From Streptomyces sp. SDr-06 (GTDB taxonomy: Bacteria; Actinomycetota; Actinomycetes; Streptomycetales; Streptomycetaceae): DNA of 64,000 nucleotides. Position numbers and translations under genes: made by a program. This document shows positions 53,433 to 61,751 of this stretch, in pieces. Every line of letters starts with the position of its first letter. Within the stretch, counting starts at the first letter, position 1. The notes under the pieces were generated by a model, which saw only the letters and a program-made list of their open reading frames with translations, did not search any database and was not told where the DNA came from. The DNA lies in contig NZ_QOLA01000001.1 in NCBI RefSeq assembly GCF_003324565.1, positions 806,001 to 870,000 of the forward strand, in the 5' to 3' direction.

Positions 53433-53816
53433 TCAGCGCACCAGCAGGTCGAGCAGCCGCTCGGCCTCCGCCGCCGGGTCGGCGGTCAGGCCCGTGTGGA
53501 CAGGGCCCGGCTGGACCACCGTGGAGCGCGGCGCGATCAGCCAGCGAAACCGCCGGCCCGCGTCGTCACCGGCCGCCTGCCCGGCCGCCTCGCCGCCGCC
53601 GCAGACGCCTTCGACGGCGCGCAGCGCGGCGCGTACGCCCACGACGTCCGCGGCCGGGTCGAGCGCCTTCAGCTTCGCCTCGTCCAGGTGGGTGCGGGCC
53701 GCGACATAGGACTGGGCGCGGCAGTAGACCAGCACACCCGCGTTGAAGCACTCACCGCGCTCGACACGTGGCACCACGCGCAGCAGCGCGTACTCGAAGA
53801 CATCGCGCTTGCTCAA
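53433..53816 (-). CDS. DUF3037 family protein
   Basis: 127 residues from a TTG start that overlaps the upstream stop in a TTGA tetranucleotide, meaning tight translational coupling. The family core is YALLRVVPRVERGECFNAGV, LVYCRAQSYVAARTHLDEAK and GRRFRWLIAPRSTVVQPGPV. DUF3037 proteins of unknown function are regularly found directly after HipA-like kinase genes, as here. They may act as partners or substrates of the kinase. No catalytic residues can be named. Confidence 0.85.
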   Translation of the reverse strand: MSKRDVFEYALLRVVPRVERGECFNAGVLVYCRAQSYVAARTHLDEAKLKALDPAADVVGVRAALRAVEGVCGGGEAAGQAAGDDAGRRFRWLIAPRSTVVQPGPVHTGLTADPAAEAERLLDLLVR

Positions 53817-54706
53817 CGGTCGGCATCCTTCTGGCTGTTCTGGCTGTTCACGGTGGTGCTGTTCTCGGTGGTGCTGTTCTTGGTGGGGTGGGGCCAGGGC
53901 CGGGCGTGCCCGGTCAGCCAGCCGGGGGCCTGGGAGGGCCTGGCGGCGGTGGGGGCGTCCAGCGTGATCCGCTCGTGGATCGTCGCGGCGCGGGCGAGCA
54001 GCGGCTCCACGTACGCGCGGCGCAGCGCGTCGGTCGTCTCGAACCCGGGCTCGTCGACCAGCCACTCGCCGGGCACCAGGGCCGTGACCTCGGTCAGGAG
54101 CTCCTCGGTCACCAGCGGCGCGAGCTCGGCGGCCGCGGCGGCGATGTCGGGCCCGAACGGCGCGAGCGCGTGGTCCGAGGCGTTGTAGGGCTTGGCCGCC
54201 GACGCGGCGGCGCCGGGCCAGTTGTGGTGCCAGATCATCGTGGCGCCGTGGTCGATCAGCCACAGGTCACCGTGCCAGACGAGCATGTTGGGGTTGCGCC
54301 ACGACCGGTCGACGTTGTTGATCAGCGCGTCGAACCAGACGACCTTCCCGGCCTCGGCCGCGTCCACCTGGTAGGCGAGCGGGTCGAAGCCGAGCGAACC
54401 CGGCAGGTAGTCCATCCCGAGGTTCAGCCCACCGCTCGCCTTCAGCAGCTCCTGCACCTCCTGGTCGGGCTCGGACAGGCCGATGACCGGGTCGAGCTGG
54501 ATGGTGACCAGTTCCGGGACGCGCAGCCCGAGCCGACGGCCGAGTTCCCCGCAGATGACCTCGGCGACCAGCGTCTTGCGGCCCTGGCCGGCCCCGGTGA
54601 ACTTCATGACATACGTTCCGAGATCGTCGGCCTCGACGATGCCCGGAAGCGACCCGCCCTCACGCAAGGGCGTGACGTACCGGGTCGCGGTGACTTCAGT
54701 GAGCAT
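53813..54706 (-). CDS. HipA-like kinase family protein
   Basis: 297 residues. The kinase-like fold shows [20 protein letters not shown] (ATP-binding region), [20 protein letters not shown] with the catalytic Asp, and [17 protein letters not shown] with a metal-binding Asp. It is shorter than E. coli HipA and has no HipB-type antitoxin gene beside it; a DUF3037 gene is coupled instead. The C-terminal 20 residues are low-complexity ([16 protein letters not shown]), encoded by short tandem repeats. Kinase activity on translation factors or tRNA synthetases is a family-based guess. Confidence 0.85.
   Translation of the reverse strand: MLTEVTATRYVTPLREGGSLPGIVEADDLGTYVMKFTGAGQGRKTLVAEVICGELGRRLGLRVPELVTIQLDPVIGLSEPDQEVQELLKASGGLNLGMDYLPGSLGFDPLAYQVDAAEAGKVVWFDALINNVDRSWRNPNMLVWHGDLWLIDHGATMIWHHNWPGAAASAAKPYNASDHALAPFGPDIAAAAAELAPLVTEELLTEVTALVPGEWLVDEPGFETTDALRRAYVEPLLARAATIHERITLDAPTAARPSQAPGWLTGHARPWPHPTKNSTTENSTTVNSQNSQKDADR
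53829..53891. repeat. Short in-frame tandem repeats in the HipA-like gene tail
   Basis: A 9-base unit TTCTGGCTG occurs twice in a row, followed by a 15-base unit TTC-x-CGGTGGTGCTG twice and a degenerate third copy. They encode NSQ and NST-T-[EV] repeats on the minus strand. All units are multiples of three, so copy-number changes would keep the frame. Confidence 0.75.
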
Positions 54707-54864
54707 GGGCACAGGCTACTTCGCGGCCGTCGGGCACCCGCTGCCTTTCCCGCCGGCCGCGCCCCCCTGGATTCCGGAGAAGTCGCCGGAGCGCTGAACG
54801 CCCCGTCCGTCCCTCGCGTACCCCTCCACGCAGCTACGCGTCGTACGTCGAGAGGACAGTCAGT

Positions 54865-55326
54865 ATGAGCACCGAATCGCAGGCCGGACCCGTGCGGGTA
54901 CCGGCGCGCCGCACCGTCATCGCGTGTGCCGGAGCCGCCGGGCTGGCCGCCGCGCTCACCGCGTGCGGGAGCGGCTCGGACAGCGCGGGCGGGAGCGACG
55001 ACACCAAACCCGCCGCGGACGGGGGCAACAAGAACGCCGGGAGCGTGCTCGGCAGGACCTCGGACATCCCGCAGGGCGGCGGGAAGATCTTCGCCGCGCA
55101 GGGCGTCGTGGTCACCCAGCCGGTCGCGGGCCGGTTCAAGGCGTTCTCGGCGAAGTGCACCCACCAGGGCTGCGCCGTGTCGTCCGTGTCGGGCGGAACC
55201 ATCAACTGCCCGTGCCACGGCAGCAAGTTCGACGTCGCGGACGGCAGCGTCAAGGGTGGCCCCGCGCCCTCCCCGCTGCCCGCCGCCGCGATCTCCGTCG
55301 AGGGCGGTTCGATCAAGCTCGCGTGA
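54865..55326 (+). CDS. Rieske (2Fe-2S) lipoprotein
   Basis: 153 residues. The N-terminus [20 protein letters not shown] ends in the lipobox LTAC, so it is likely exported and lipid-anchored; the RR pair is also compatible with Tat export of a folded cluster protein. After a Gly/Ser/Asp linker, the Rieske ligands are CTHQGC and CPCHGSKF: two Cys and two His bind the cluster, the other Cys pair forms a disulfide. It would transfer electrons outside the membrane. Partner unknown. Its last 14 bases overlap the convergent gene. Confidence 0.92.
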   Translation: MSTESQAGPVRVPARRTVIACAGAAGLAAALTACGSGSDSAGGSDDTKPAADGGNKNAGSVLGRTSDIPQGGGKIFAAQGVVVTQPVAGRFKAFSAKCTHQGCAVSSVSGGTINCPCHGSKFDVADGSVKGGPAPSPLPAAAISVEGGSIKLA

Positions 55327-55963
55327 CGCGGCGGCCCGCGCCGAGGCAGCCGAGGATGGCATCGGTGCCCGCCACCGTGGCGACGAGGGCGAGGGTGTTG
55401 CGGATCATCGCGGGGGTGTAGTCGGCCGGCACCCCCGCGATGGCGTCGGCCGCCACCACCGCCGTGTAGCCGAGGTTGACGGCGTCGAAGACCGCGTTGG
55501 GGATCGCCACGTTCGCGGAGACGCCGGTCACGATCAGAGTGCGGCAGCCGAGGTTGCGCAGGAGCGCGTCCACGTCCGTGCCGGCCATCGGCGACAGGCC
55601 GTGCAGCCGGCGTACGACGATGTCCTCGTCGGCCACCTCGATCGGCTCGGCGATCCGCACCGCCCGCGAGCCGGAGTACTGCTGCACCGGCAGCCGTTCG
55701 GCGGCACGGAACAGGCGCGCGTTGCGGCTGGCGCCGCGCCCGTCGGGGCGCCGCTCGGCGACCGCGTGCAGCACCTGGACGCCCGCCTCGTGCGCGGCCG
55801 CCACCAGCCGGGCCACATTGCGCAGCGCGCCCGACTCCCGTGCCACCTTGGCGAGTTCGGGCAGCGCGCTGTCGGCTCCGACCACGCCCTGCTGGCATTC
55901 GACGGTCATCAGGACCGTGGAGGCGGGGACGAGCTGTTCCGCGAGAAGTTCCTTCGTCGCCAT
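55313..55963 (-). CDS. Isochorismatase-fold protein with altered catalytic triad
   Basis: 216 residues with the isochorismatase fold: [69 protein letters not shown]. The usual Asp-Lys-Cys triad appears as Glu (MTVEC), Arg (VVRRL) and Ala (NVA), so the ordinary hydrolase mechanism is unlikely. It might be a binding protein or use another chemistry. The three changes are read from the sequence by eye; the alignment should be checked. Its start is close to and divergent from the PNPOx-like gene at 56071. Confidence 0.82.
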   Translation of the reverse strand: MATKELLAEQLVPASTVLMTVECQQGVVGADSALPELAKVARESGALRNVARLVAAAHEAGVQVLHAVAERRPDGRGASRNARLFRAAERLPVQQYSGSRAVRIAEPIEVADEDIVVRRLHGLSPMAGTDVDALLRNLGCRTLIVTGVSANVAIPNAVFDAVNLGYTAVVAADAIAGVPADYTPAMIRNTLALVATVAGTDAILGCLGAGRRVTRA

Positions 55964-56070
55964 GGCGCGGGAGGCTAACCGCCATTGCGCGACGAGGGAA
56001 GGGCACGCCATGATTCCTGACGCAGCATCAGATGGCTGCTGCGCGTGGAACCTTGGAAGGGGAGGCGCGG

Positions 56071-56547
56071 ATGACCGCCACACAGCGCCGGGGCCGCCGG
56101 ATCATGATGAGCGACGAGGAGCGGGACGCCTTCCTCGGCGAGCAGCGCACCTGCCGCCTCGCCACCGTCTCGGCGGACGGCACCCCCCACGTCGCCCCGC
56201 TCTGGTACGTCTGGGACGGCGCCTCGCTCTGGCTGTACTCGATCACCCGAAGCCGGCGCTGGGCGCAGCTCGGCAAGGACCCGCGGGTCGCGGTGGTGGT
56301 GGACGACGGCACGGAGTACGGGGAGCTGCGCGGGGTGGAGCTGAGCGGCAGCGTCGTCCCGGTCGGCGAGGTCCCGCGCACCGGGCAGCCGTGTCCCGAA
56401 CTCGCCGCTGTGGAGCGGCGGTTCGCGGCCAAGAACTTCGGCCTGGAGGAGATGGTCCACGACGGGCGGCACGCCTGGCTGCGGCTGACGCCGGACACCG
56501 TCGTGTCGTGGGACTTCCGCAAGCTGGGCGGCGCGTTCGGGCGGTAG
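56071..56547 (+). CDS. Pyridoxamine 5'-phosphate oxidase/F420-type family protein
   Basis: 158 residues with GGAAGGGGAGG upstream of the ATG. The split beta-barrel flavin-binding fold is shown by QRTCRLATVSADGTPHVAPL, WYVWDGASLWLYSITRSRRW, and DPRVAVVVDDGTEYGELRGV. Such proteins bind FMN or coenzyme F420; actinomycetes have many F420-dependent ones. The substrate is unknown. It is convergent with the LysR gene (10 bases between stops). Confidence 0.88.
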   Translation: MTATQRRGRRIMMSDEERDAFLGEQRTCRLATVSADGTPHVAPLWYVWDGASLWLYSITRSRRWAQLGKDPRVAVVVDDGTEYGELRGVELSGSVVPVGEVPRTGQPCPELAAVERRFAAKNFGLEEMVHDGRHAWLRLTPDTVVSWDFRKLGGAFGR

Positions 56548-56557
56548 CGGGGCGCGG

Positions 56558-57460
56558 CTAGGCGAGCCGCTCCCCCGCCGCGGCCAGCGCGTCGACCGCG
56601 GCCCGGATCGAGGGCCGGCGGTCGGCGTCGGCGCGCCACACCGCGTACACATGGCGGCTCATCGCATCGCGCACCGGCACCACCCGCACCCCCTCGGGGA
56701 CCGGGCCCCGGCCCAGGCGCGGGGCGATACTGACGCCCAACCCGGCCTCCACCAGGGCGAGTTGGGTGGCGTGCTCGCGGGCGACATGGGCGGCCCTCGG
56801 CTCGATGCCCTTGCCACGCAGGGTGAACATCAGCCACTCGTTGCAGAACTCGCCCTCTGGCCAGGTGATCCACTCGTCCTCGGCGAACTCCTCCAGGTCG
56901 ACCACGTCGCGCCCGGCCAGCGGGTGGTCGGCGCAGAGCGCGACATCGGCGAGGTCGTCGAGGACCGCGCGCTTGGCGAGGCCGTCGGGCAGCGGCAGCG
57001 GCTTGTTGTACCAGTCGAGTACGAGCGCGAGGTCGAGGTCGCCGAGCAGCACGCCCCGCACCGACTCGTCGGCCTCCATCTCCTCGGAGCGCACGGCGAG
57101 CCGCGGGTGCTCGGCGCGCAGCGCCGCGAGCGCCGCCGGAAACAGGCCACGGGCCGCGGTGGCGAAGCCCGCGATCCGCAGCTCGCCGACCACGCGGCCC
57201 CGCTGGGCCTCCAACTCGGCCTGGGCGACCTGCACCTGGGAGAGGATGCGCGCGGCGTGCTCGGCGAGGAGCCGCCCGGCGTCGGTGAGCCGCACGCCGC
57301 GCCCGTTCTTGGCGAGCAGCGGCTGCCCGGCCTCCCGCTCCAGCTTGGCGAGCTGCTGGGAGACGGCGGAGGTGGTCACGTGCAGGGTGTCGGCCGCGCC
57401 GCCCACCGAGCCGTGCCGGGCCACCGCGTCGAGGGTGCGCAGGCGCTCCAGATTCAACAT
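56558..57460 (-). CDS. LysR family transcriptional regulator
   Basis: 300 residues, standard LysR size. N-terminal helix-turn-helix: LDAVARHGSVGGAADTLHVT, TSAVSQQLAKLEREAGQPLL. The effector domain has the typical ELRIAGFATAARGLFPAALA and VALCADHPLAGRDVVDLEEF. It is divergent from an EamA transporter, 73 bases apart, and the gap carries an imperfect dyad. LysR proteins usually activate the divergent gene in response to a small effector, here perhaps the exported compound. Confidence 0.92.
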   Translation of the reverse strand: MLNLERLRTLDAVARHGSVGGAADTLHVTTSAVSQQLAKLEREAGQPLLAKNGRGVRLTDAGRLLAEHAARILSQVQVAQAELEAQRGRVVGELRIAGFATAARGLFPAALAALRAEHPRLAVRSEEMEADESVRGVLLGDLDLALVLDWYNKPLPLPDGLAKRAVLDDLADVALCADHPLAGRDVVDLEEFAEDEWITWPEGEFCNEWLMFTLRGKGIEPRAAHVAREHATQLALVEAGLGVSIAPRLGRGPVPEGVRVVPVRDAMSRHVYAVWRADADRRPSIRAAVDALAAAGERLA

Positions 57461-57462
57461 GT

Positions 57463-57500
57463 AAGCGATGCTAACCGATCACCCGCATGGTTTCTCGCTT
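57463..57500. promoter_or_regulatory. Candidate LysR site between LysR and EamA genes
   Basis: AAGCGA-N4-AACC and GGTT-N2-TCGCTT form an interrupted inverted repeat spanning 38 bases, three bases from the LysR start. Its size and position are what a LysR tetramer would cover. Confidence 0.5.
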
Positions 57501-57533
57501 GTGCTACGCGATGCCGCGCCTCATCGTGGGGGC

Positions 57534-58499
57534 ATGAGCACCGCCGCCCCGTCCCGGGCCCCCTCCTCCCCACCGGCCTCCACCCCGTCCCCGACGGCCG
57601 CGCGCCGCCCCGCCCTCGACTGGCGCCTCCGCTTCGCGGCGCTCTCCCTGATCTGGGGCTTCAGCTTCCTGCTGATCAAGGTCGGCACGGACGGCTACGC
57701 CCCCTTCCAGGTCACCTTCGGGCGGCTGCTCTTCGGCACCCTGGTGCTCGCCGTCGCGATGGCCGTCAGGCGCGAGCGGGTGCCGCGCGGGCGCCGCACC
57801 TGGCTGCACCTCACGGTGGCGGCGCTCCTCCTGAACGCGGCGCCCTTCTCCCTGTTCGCGTACGCGGAACTGACGATCCCCTCGACGCTGGCCGGCATCT
57901 GCAACGCGACCTCGCCGCTGTGGGGCATGGCCCTGTCGATGGTCGCGCTCTCGGAGGACCGGCCGACCCGGCGCCGGGTCGCCGGGCTCGGGCTCGGCTT
58001 CCTCGGAGTGCTCACGGTGCTCGGCGCCTGGCAGGGCTTCCACGGCCTGGACGTCACGGGTACCGCGATGGCGCTGCTCGCCTCGCTCTGCTATCCGATC
58101 GGCTGGATCTACGTCCGCCGCACGCTGGCGGGCAGCGGGCACTCCAACCTGTCCCTGATCGGCTCCCAGCTCGCTGTCGCGACGCTCCAACTGGCCCTGG
58201 TCACCCCGCTGTTCGCGGGCGTCCCGAGGTCGTTTCCGCTCGTCCCGCTGCTGGCCGTCGCGGCGCTCGGCGCGCTCGGCACCGGTCTCGCGGTGCTGGT
58301 CCAGTACGGGCTCGTCAGCGAGGTGGGTCCGACCACGGCGCAGATGGTCACCTACTTCATCCCGGTGATCGCCACGGCCGCCGGGGTCGCGGTGCTCGGC
58401 GAGAGCCTCAGCTGGAACACCCCGGTGGGCGCGGTCATCGTGCTGGCGGGCGCGGCCCTGACCCAGAGCCGGGCCCGGGTGAAGCCCCGCGCTCAGTAG
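57534..58499 (+). CDS. EamA/DMT family transporter under LysR control
   Basis: 321 residues; the first 40 are Pro/Ser/Ala-rich and cytoplasmic. Ten helices follow: LSLIWGFSFLLIKVGTDGYA, TFGRLLFGTLVLAVAMAV, and the second repeat ending SLSWNTPVGAVIVLAGAALT. The start MSTAAPS was chosen over an upstream in-frame ATG inside the promoter. It probably exports an amino acid or drug-like metabolite. The 3' end overlaps the convergent MocR gene by 7 bases. Confidence 0.9.
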   Translation: MSTAAPSRAPSSPPASTPSPTAARRPALDWRLRFAALSLIWGFSFLLIKVGTDGYAPFQVTFGRLLFGTLVLAVAMAVRRERVPRGRRTWLHLTVAALLLNAAPFSLFAYAELTIPSTLAGICNATSPLWGMALSMVALSEDRPTRRRVAGLGLGFLGVLTVLGAWQGFHGLDVTGTAMALLASLCYPIGWIYVRRTLAGSGHSNLSLIGSQLAVATLQLALVTPLFAGVPRSFPLVPLLAVAALGALGTGLAVLVQYGLVSEVGPTTAQMVTYFIPVIATAAGVAVLGESLSWNTPVGAVIVLAGAALTQSRARVKPRAQ

Positions 58500-59812
58500 G
58501 AGTAGCGGGTGCCGGGGCCCGGGCCGGTCGCGGAGGCGATGGCCTCCGCGAGGGGCTCGATCTCGTCCCGCCGCAGGCTCGACACGGTCAGCCGCACCCC
58601 GGGCGCCGAGGCCATCCGGAAGCGGGCGCCGGGCGCCACCGCCCAGCCCGCGTGCAGCAGCCGGGACACCGCCCCCGTCTCGTCGGGCACCGGCACCCAG
58701 ATCGAGAACCCGCTGCGCCCATGGGCCTCGACCCCCCGCGCACGCAGCGCCCGCAGCAGGCCCTCGCGCCGTTCGCGGTAGGAGCGCGCGACCTTCGCGG
58801 GGTCGACCGCGCCCGATGTCCACAGCTCGACGACGGCCCGCTGGAGCAGCCGGCTGACCCAGCCGGGCCCGAGCCGCTGGCGTCCACGCACCCGGTCCAG
58901 GGTCACGGCGTCCCCGGTCAGCACGGCGAGCCGCAGATCGGGCCCGTACGCCTTGGCCACGGAGCGGACGAACGCCCAGTGCTCGGTGACCGGGGCGACC
59001 GGATGCAGCGGGACGTCGACCATGCCGTGGCCGTGGTCGTCCTCGATGAGCAGCACGCCGGGGTGCGCGGCGAGCACGCCCCGCAGGGCCCGGGCGCGGG
59101 CCGCGCTCACGGCGGCGCCCGTCGGGTTCTGCGCCCGGCAGGTGATGACGACGGCCCGGGCGCCCGCCGCCAGGGCGCCTTCGAGCGCGTCGGGCAGCGG
59201 GCCCTCGTCGTCGAGCGCCATGGGTTCGGGCCGCAGCCCGAGCGCCGGTACGAGATCGAGCAGCGCGCCCCAGCCGGGGTCCTCGATCGCCACCGCGTCG
59301 CCGGGCCGCAGGTGGGCGGTGAGCACGCGCTCGATGGCGTCGAGCGAACCCGAGAGCACCCCGACCGGCCCGTCCGGCACGCCCGCCTCGTCGAAGCCCG
59401 CGCGGGCGAGCCCGGCGAGCTCGGCGTCCACGGGCTCCTGCCCGTACAGAAACCGGCCGGGCTGTTCGGCGTTGCCGCGCGCGGCGGCGGCCAGCGCCTC
59501 GCCGAGCGGCGGCAGCAGCGCCGGGTCCGGGTTGCCGTCGGCGATGTTGCGCACCCCTTCGGGCACGTCCACCCGGATGAGGTCGCGGGCGGTGCTGGCG
59601 GGCCTCGGCCGCACGCGGCTGCCGCGCCGGCCGGCCGTCTCGATCACCCCGCGGTCGCGCAGCAGCCGGTAGGCGGCCGCCACGGTATTGGGATTCACCC
59701 CGAGGTCGGTCGCCAACTCCCTCAGTGGCGGCAGGAGTTGACCCGGTTCGAGCCCGCCGGAACCCACAGCGCGCTCCACGCTCTCGGCAATCTCCGATGC
59801 GCGCCGCCCCAC
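58493..59812 (-). CDS. MocR-type GntR regulator with aminotransferase domain
   Basis: 439 residues from the GTG at 59812, which has GGAGGA 9 bases upstream; a GTG seven codons earlier would include that site in the coding region. The first 75 residues are a GntR winged helix (LPPLRELATDLGVNPNTVAA, then AYRLLRDRGVIE). The rest is a fold-type I PLP domain, including AVVITCRAQNPTGAAVSAAR and LLIEDDHGHGM. The PLP lysine appears to be in FVRSVAKAYGPDLRL. MocR proteins often regulate vitamin B6 or amino acid genes. It is divergent from a PNPOx-like gene, with a 12-bp palindrome between them. Confidence 0.92.
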   Translation of the reverse strand: MGRRASEIAESVERAVGSGGLEPGQLLPPLRELATDLGVNPNTVAAAYRLLRDRGVIETAGRRGSRVRPRPASTARDLIRVDVPEGVRNIADGNPDPALLPPLGEALAAAARGNAEQPGRFLYGQEPVDAELAGLARAGFDEAGVPDGPVGVLSGSLDAIERVLTAHLRPGDAVAIEDPGWGALLDLVPALGLRPEPMALDDEGPLPDALEGALAAGARAVVITCRAQNPTGAAVSAARARALRGVLAAHPGVLLIEDDHGHGMVDVPLHPVAPVTEHWAFVRSVAKAYGPDLRLAVLTGDAVTLDRVRGRQRLGPGWVSRLLQRAVVELWTSGAVDPAKVARSYRERREGLLRALRARGVEAHGRSGFSIWVPVPDETGAVSRLLHAGWAVAPGARFRMASAPGVRLTVSSLRRDEIEPLAEAIASATGPGPGTRYSY

Positions 59813-59844
59813 AATCCGATATCCTCCTAGCACAAACCAGATTA

Positions 59845-59856
59845 TGCACTAGTGCA
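59845..59856. promoter_or_regulatory. MocR operator candidate
   Basis: TGCACTAGTGCA, a perfect 12-bp palindrome, 33 bases before the MocR start and 13 bases before the divergent PNPOx-like start. It is well placed to control both. Confidence 0.55.
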
Positions 59857-59868
59857 ATGGAGAACGCA

Positions 59869-60540
59869 ATGTCGGACACCGCGACCGCAGCCCCCTACCA
59901 GGCGACCGCCCGCACCGTGCCGACCCGTTCACGCGAGCGGGCCTCCTACGACCGCGAGCTGGTGCACGGCATCCTCGACACGGCGTACGTCTGCCACCTC
60001 GGCTTCGTCCGCGACGGGGCGCCCGTCGTGCTGCCCACGCTCTACGGCCGGGTCGGCGAGCGGCTCTACATACACGGCTCCACCGGCTCCCGCCCGCTGC
60101 GCGCGGCGGGCCAGGCGGACCCCGGGCTCCCGGTGTGCCTGACCGTCACCCACGTCGACGGCCTGGTCCTGGCGAAGTCGGCCTTCCACCACTCGATCAA
60201 CTACCGCTCGGTCGTGGTGCACGGCATCGCCCACGAGGTGACCGACCCCGAGGAGAAGCGCGCCGCGCTCGACGCCCTGGTGGACCACGTGGTCCCCGGC
60301 CGCTCCCTCGACTCCCGCCCGGCGAACGCGAAGGAGCTCGCCGCCACCGCGGTGATCAGCCTCGACCTGAACGAGGTCTCGGCCAAGCTCCGCACCGGCG
60401 GCCCGAACGACGACCCCGAGGACCTCGCCCTGCCGCACTGGGCCGGCGTGCTGCCGCTCGCCCCGGCCCACGGCGCGCCCCTCCCGGCGGACGGCGCCTA
60501 CCCGGAGAGGGCCCTGCCCGACTACCTCGCCGCGCTCTGA
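59869..60540 (+). CDS. Pyridoxamine 5'-phosphate oxidase-related protein, MocR-linked
   Basis: 223 residues. An upstream in-frame ATG exists, but GGAG lies 7 bases before MSDTATA. The fold is a flavin-binding split barrel: DTAYVCHLGFVRDGAPVVLP, YIHGSTGSRPLRAAGQADPG, and the highly conserved VDGLVLAKSAFHHSINYRSV, typical of the FMN-binding/nitroimidazole-resistance-like subgroup. ANAKELAATAVISLDLNEVS follows. Its divergence from MocR suggests a role in B6 or amine metabolism; this is inference from position. Confidence 0.88.
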   Translation: MSDTATAAPYQATARTVPTRSRERASYDRELVHGILDTAYVCHLGFVRDGAPVVLPTLYGRVGERLYIHGSTGSRPLRAAGQADPGLPVCLTVTHVDGLVLAKSAFHHSINYRSVVVHGIAHEVTDPEEKRAALDALVDHVVPGRSLDSRPANAKELAATAVISLDLNEVSAKLRTGGPNDDPEDLALPHWAGVLPLAPAHGAPLPADGAYPERALPDYLAAL

Positions 60541-60556
60541 GGGCGCGGGCATGCAC

Positions 60557-60578
60557 CCGCGGCGCCGCTGAGCCGCGG
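60557..60578. terminator. Hairpin between convergent PNPOx-like and EamA genes
   Basis: CCGCGGC and GCCGCGG pair around an 8-base loop, 17 bases after the PNPOx-like stop and 33 bases from the EamA stop. It could serve both transcripts. Confidence 0.5.
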
Positions 60579-60610
60579 CGGGCCCCCGCCCGGCGAAGGC
60601 CCGCCGCCCT

Positions 60611-61588
60611 CTACAGCGCCGGTGCCTCGCGACGGGTCCTGGCGGCCTGCCGGGTCTCGGCCGTCGCGAGCCCGACGACCGCGAGCAGCAGCAGGGCCGT
60701 ACCCGCCGCCGTGGCCGCGGTGATGCGTTCGCCGAGCACCGACACGGCGATCACGGCGGCGCTGACCGGCTCCAGGAGCATGATCACGGAGACGGTCGCG
60801 GCGCGCACCACGGCGGCGCCCGCGAAGTAGAGGGCGTAGGCGAGCGCGGTGGGCACGGCCGCCACGTACAGCAGCAGGACGATCACGCGCACTGGCTCCC
60901 CCGTGTGCGGCAGCAGGCCCTCCGCTCCCGCGAACGGCAGCAGGCACAGCGCGGCGACGCCGAAGGCCCAGGCGGTGGTCGCCGACGGATCCCCGGCGCC
61001 GCCGTCGCGGCCGAGCCACCTGGTCAGCAGCGTGATGGCCGCGTATCCGGCGGCCGACACCAGGGCGAGGACGATCCCGGCGGGCCGCACCGTGCCGCCG
61101 CCGTTGCCGACGCACAGCACCGCGAGCCCCGCGAGCGCGCCGGCGACGGCCGCGCTACCGGCCCAGCCGATCCGCTCGCCCAGCGCGAAGCGGGCGCCGA
61201 GGGCGATGAGGACGGGGCCCGCGCCGAGCGTCACCACGGTCGCGACCGCGAGCCCGGTCGCCTCGACCGCCGCGAAGTACGCGCTCTGGAAGATCATCAG
61301 GCCGATGCCGTTGCCGAGGACGCGCAGCAGCCTGCGGCGGCGCGGTTCGGGGGCCGTCCGGGCGGGACGGCGGCGCAGCGCCATCGCGCCGAGCAGCAGG
61401 ACGAGTCCGCCCGCACAGCGCCAGAAGGACAGGGCGAGCGGTCCGAGGTCGCTGGCCCCGAAGACCAGGGCCGCGGCGCCGCCCGCGGTGCCCCAGGCGA
61501 ACCCGGCGAAGGCGAGATAGAGCAGACCGCGCCCTACGGGCAGGGTGGTGGAAGGGCCCATGGCGAGGCCCGTTGAAGCGTTCGACAC
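60611..61588 (-). CDS. EamA family transporter
   Basis: 325 residues, GTG start with CGGAG upstream. Ten helices in two repeats: [40 protein letters not shown], and the second repeat [20 protein letters not shown], the common EamA pattern with EP-x-A. Substrate unknown. It lies 163 bases downstream of another EamA gene of the same direction, but the two are only distantly alike; they may be cotranscribed. Confidence 0.9.
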   Translation of the reverse strand: MSNASTGLAMGPSTTLPVGRGLLYLAFAGFAWGTAGGAAALVFGASDLGPLALSFWRCAGGLVLLLGAMALRRRPARTAPEPRRRRLLRVLGNGIGLMIFQSAYFAAVEATGLAVATVVTLGAGPVLIALGARFALGERIGWAGSAAVAGALAGLAVLCVGNGGGTVRPAGIVLALVSAAGYAAITLLTRWLGRDGGAGDPSATTAWAFGVAALCLLPFAGAEGLLPHTGEPVRVIVLLLYVAAVPTALAYALYFAGAAVVRAATVSVIMLLEPVSAAVIAVSVLGERITAATAAGTALLLLAVVGLATAETRQAARTRREAPAL

Positions 61589-61751
61589 GTACGTACTCCG
61601 AAGAGGAAGACAGCTGACTGGTCGCCGGCGTGACGTACGCGGGCAGCGACGAGCCGCTCGGGGACTGCCCGAGCCGGGTCTTCGTCAGGAGTGCGGCCGC
61701 CCGCGTTACGCGGCGGGAGGCGGCAGTACGGTCGCGTGCATGATCGCCACC

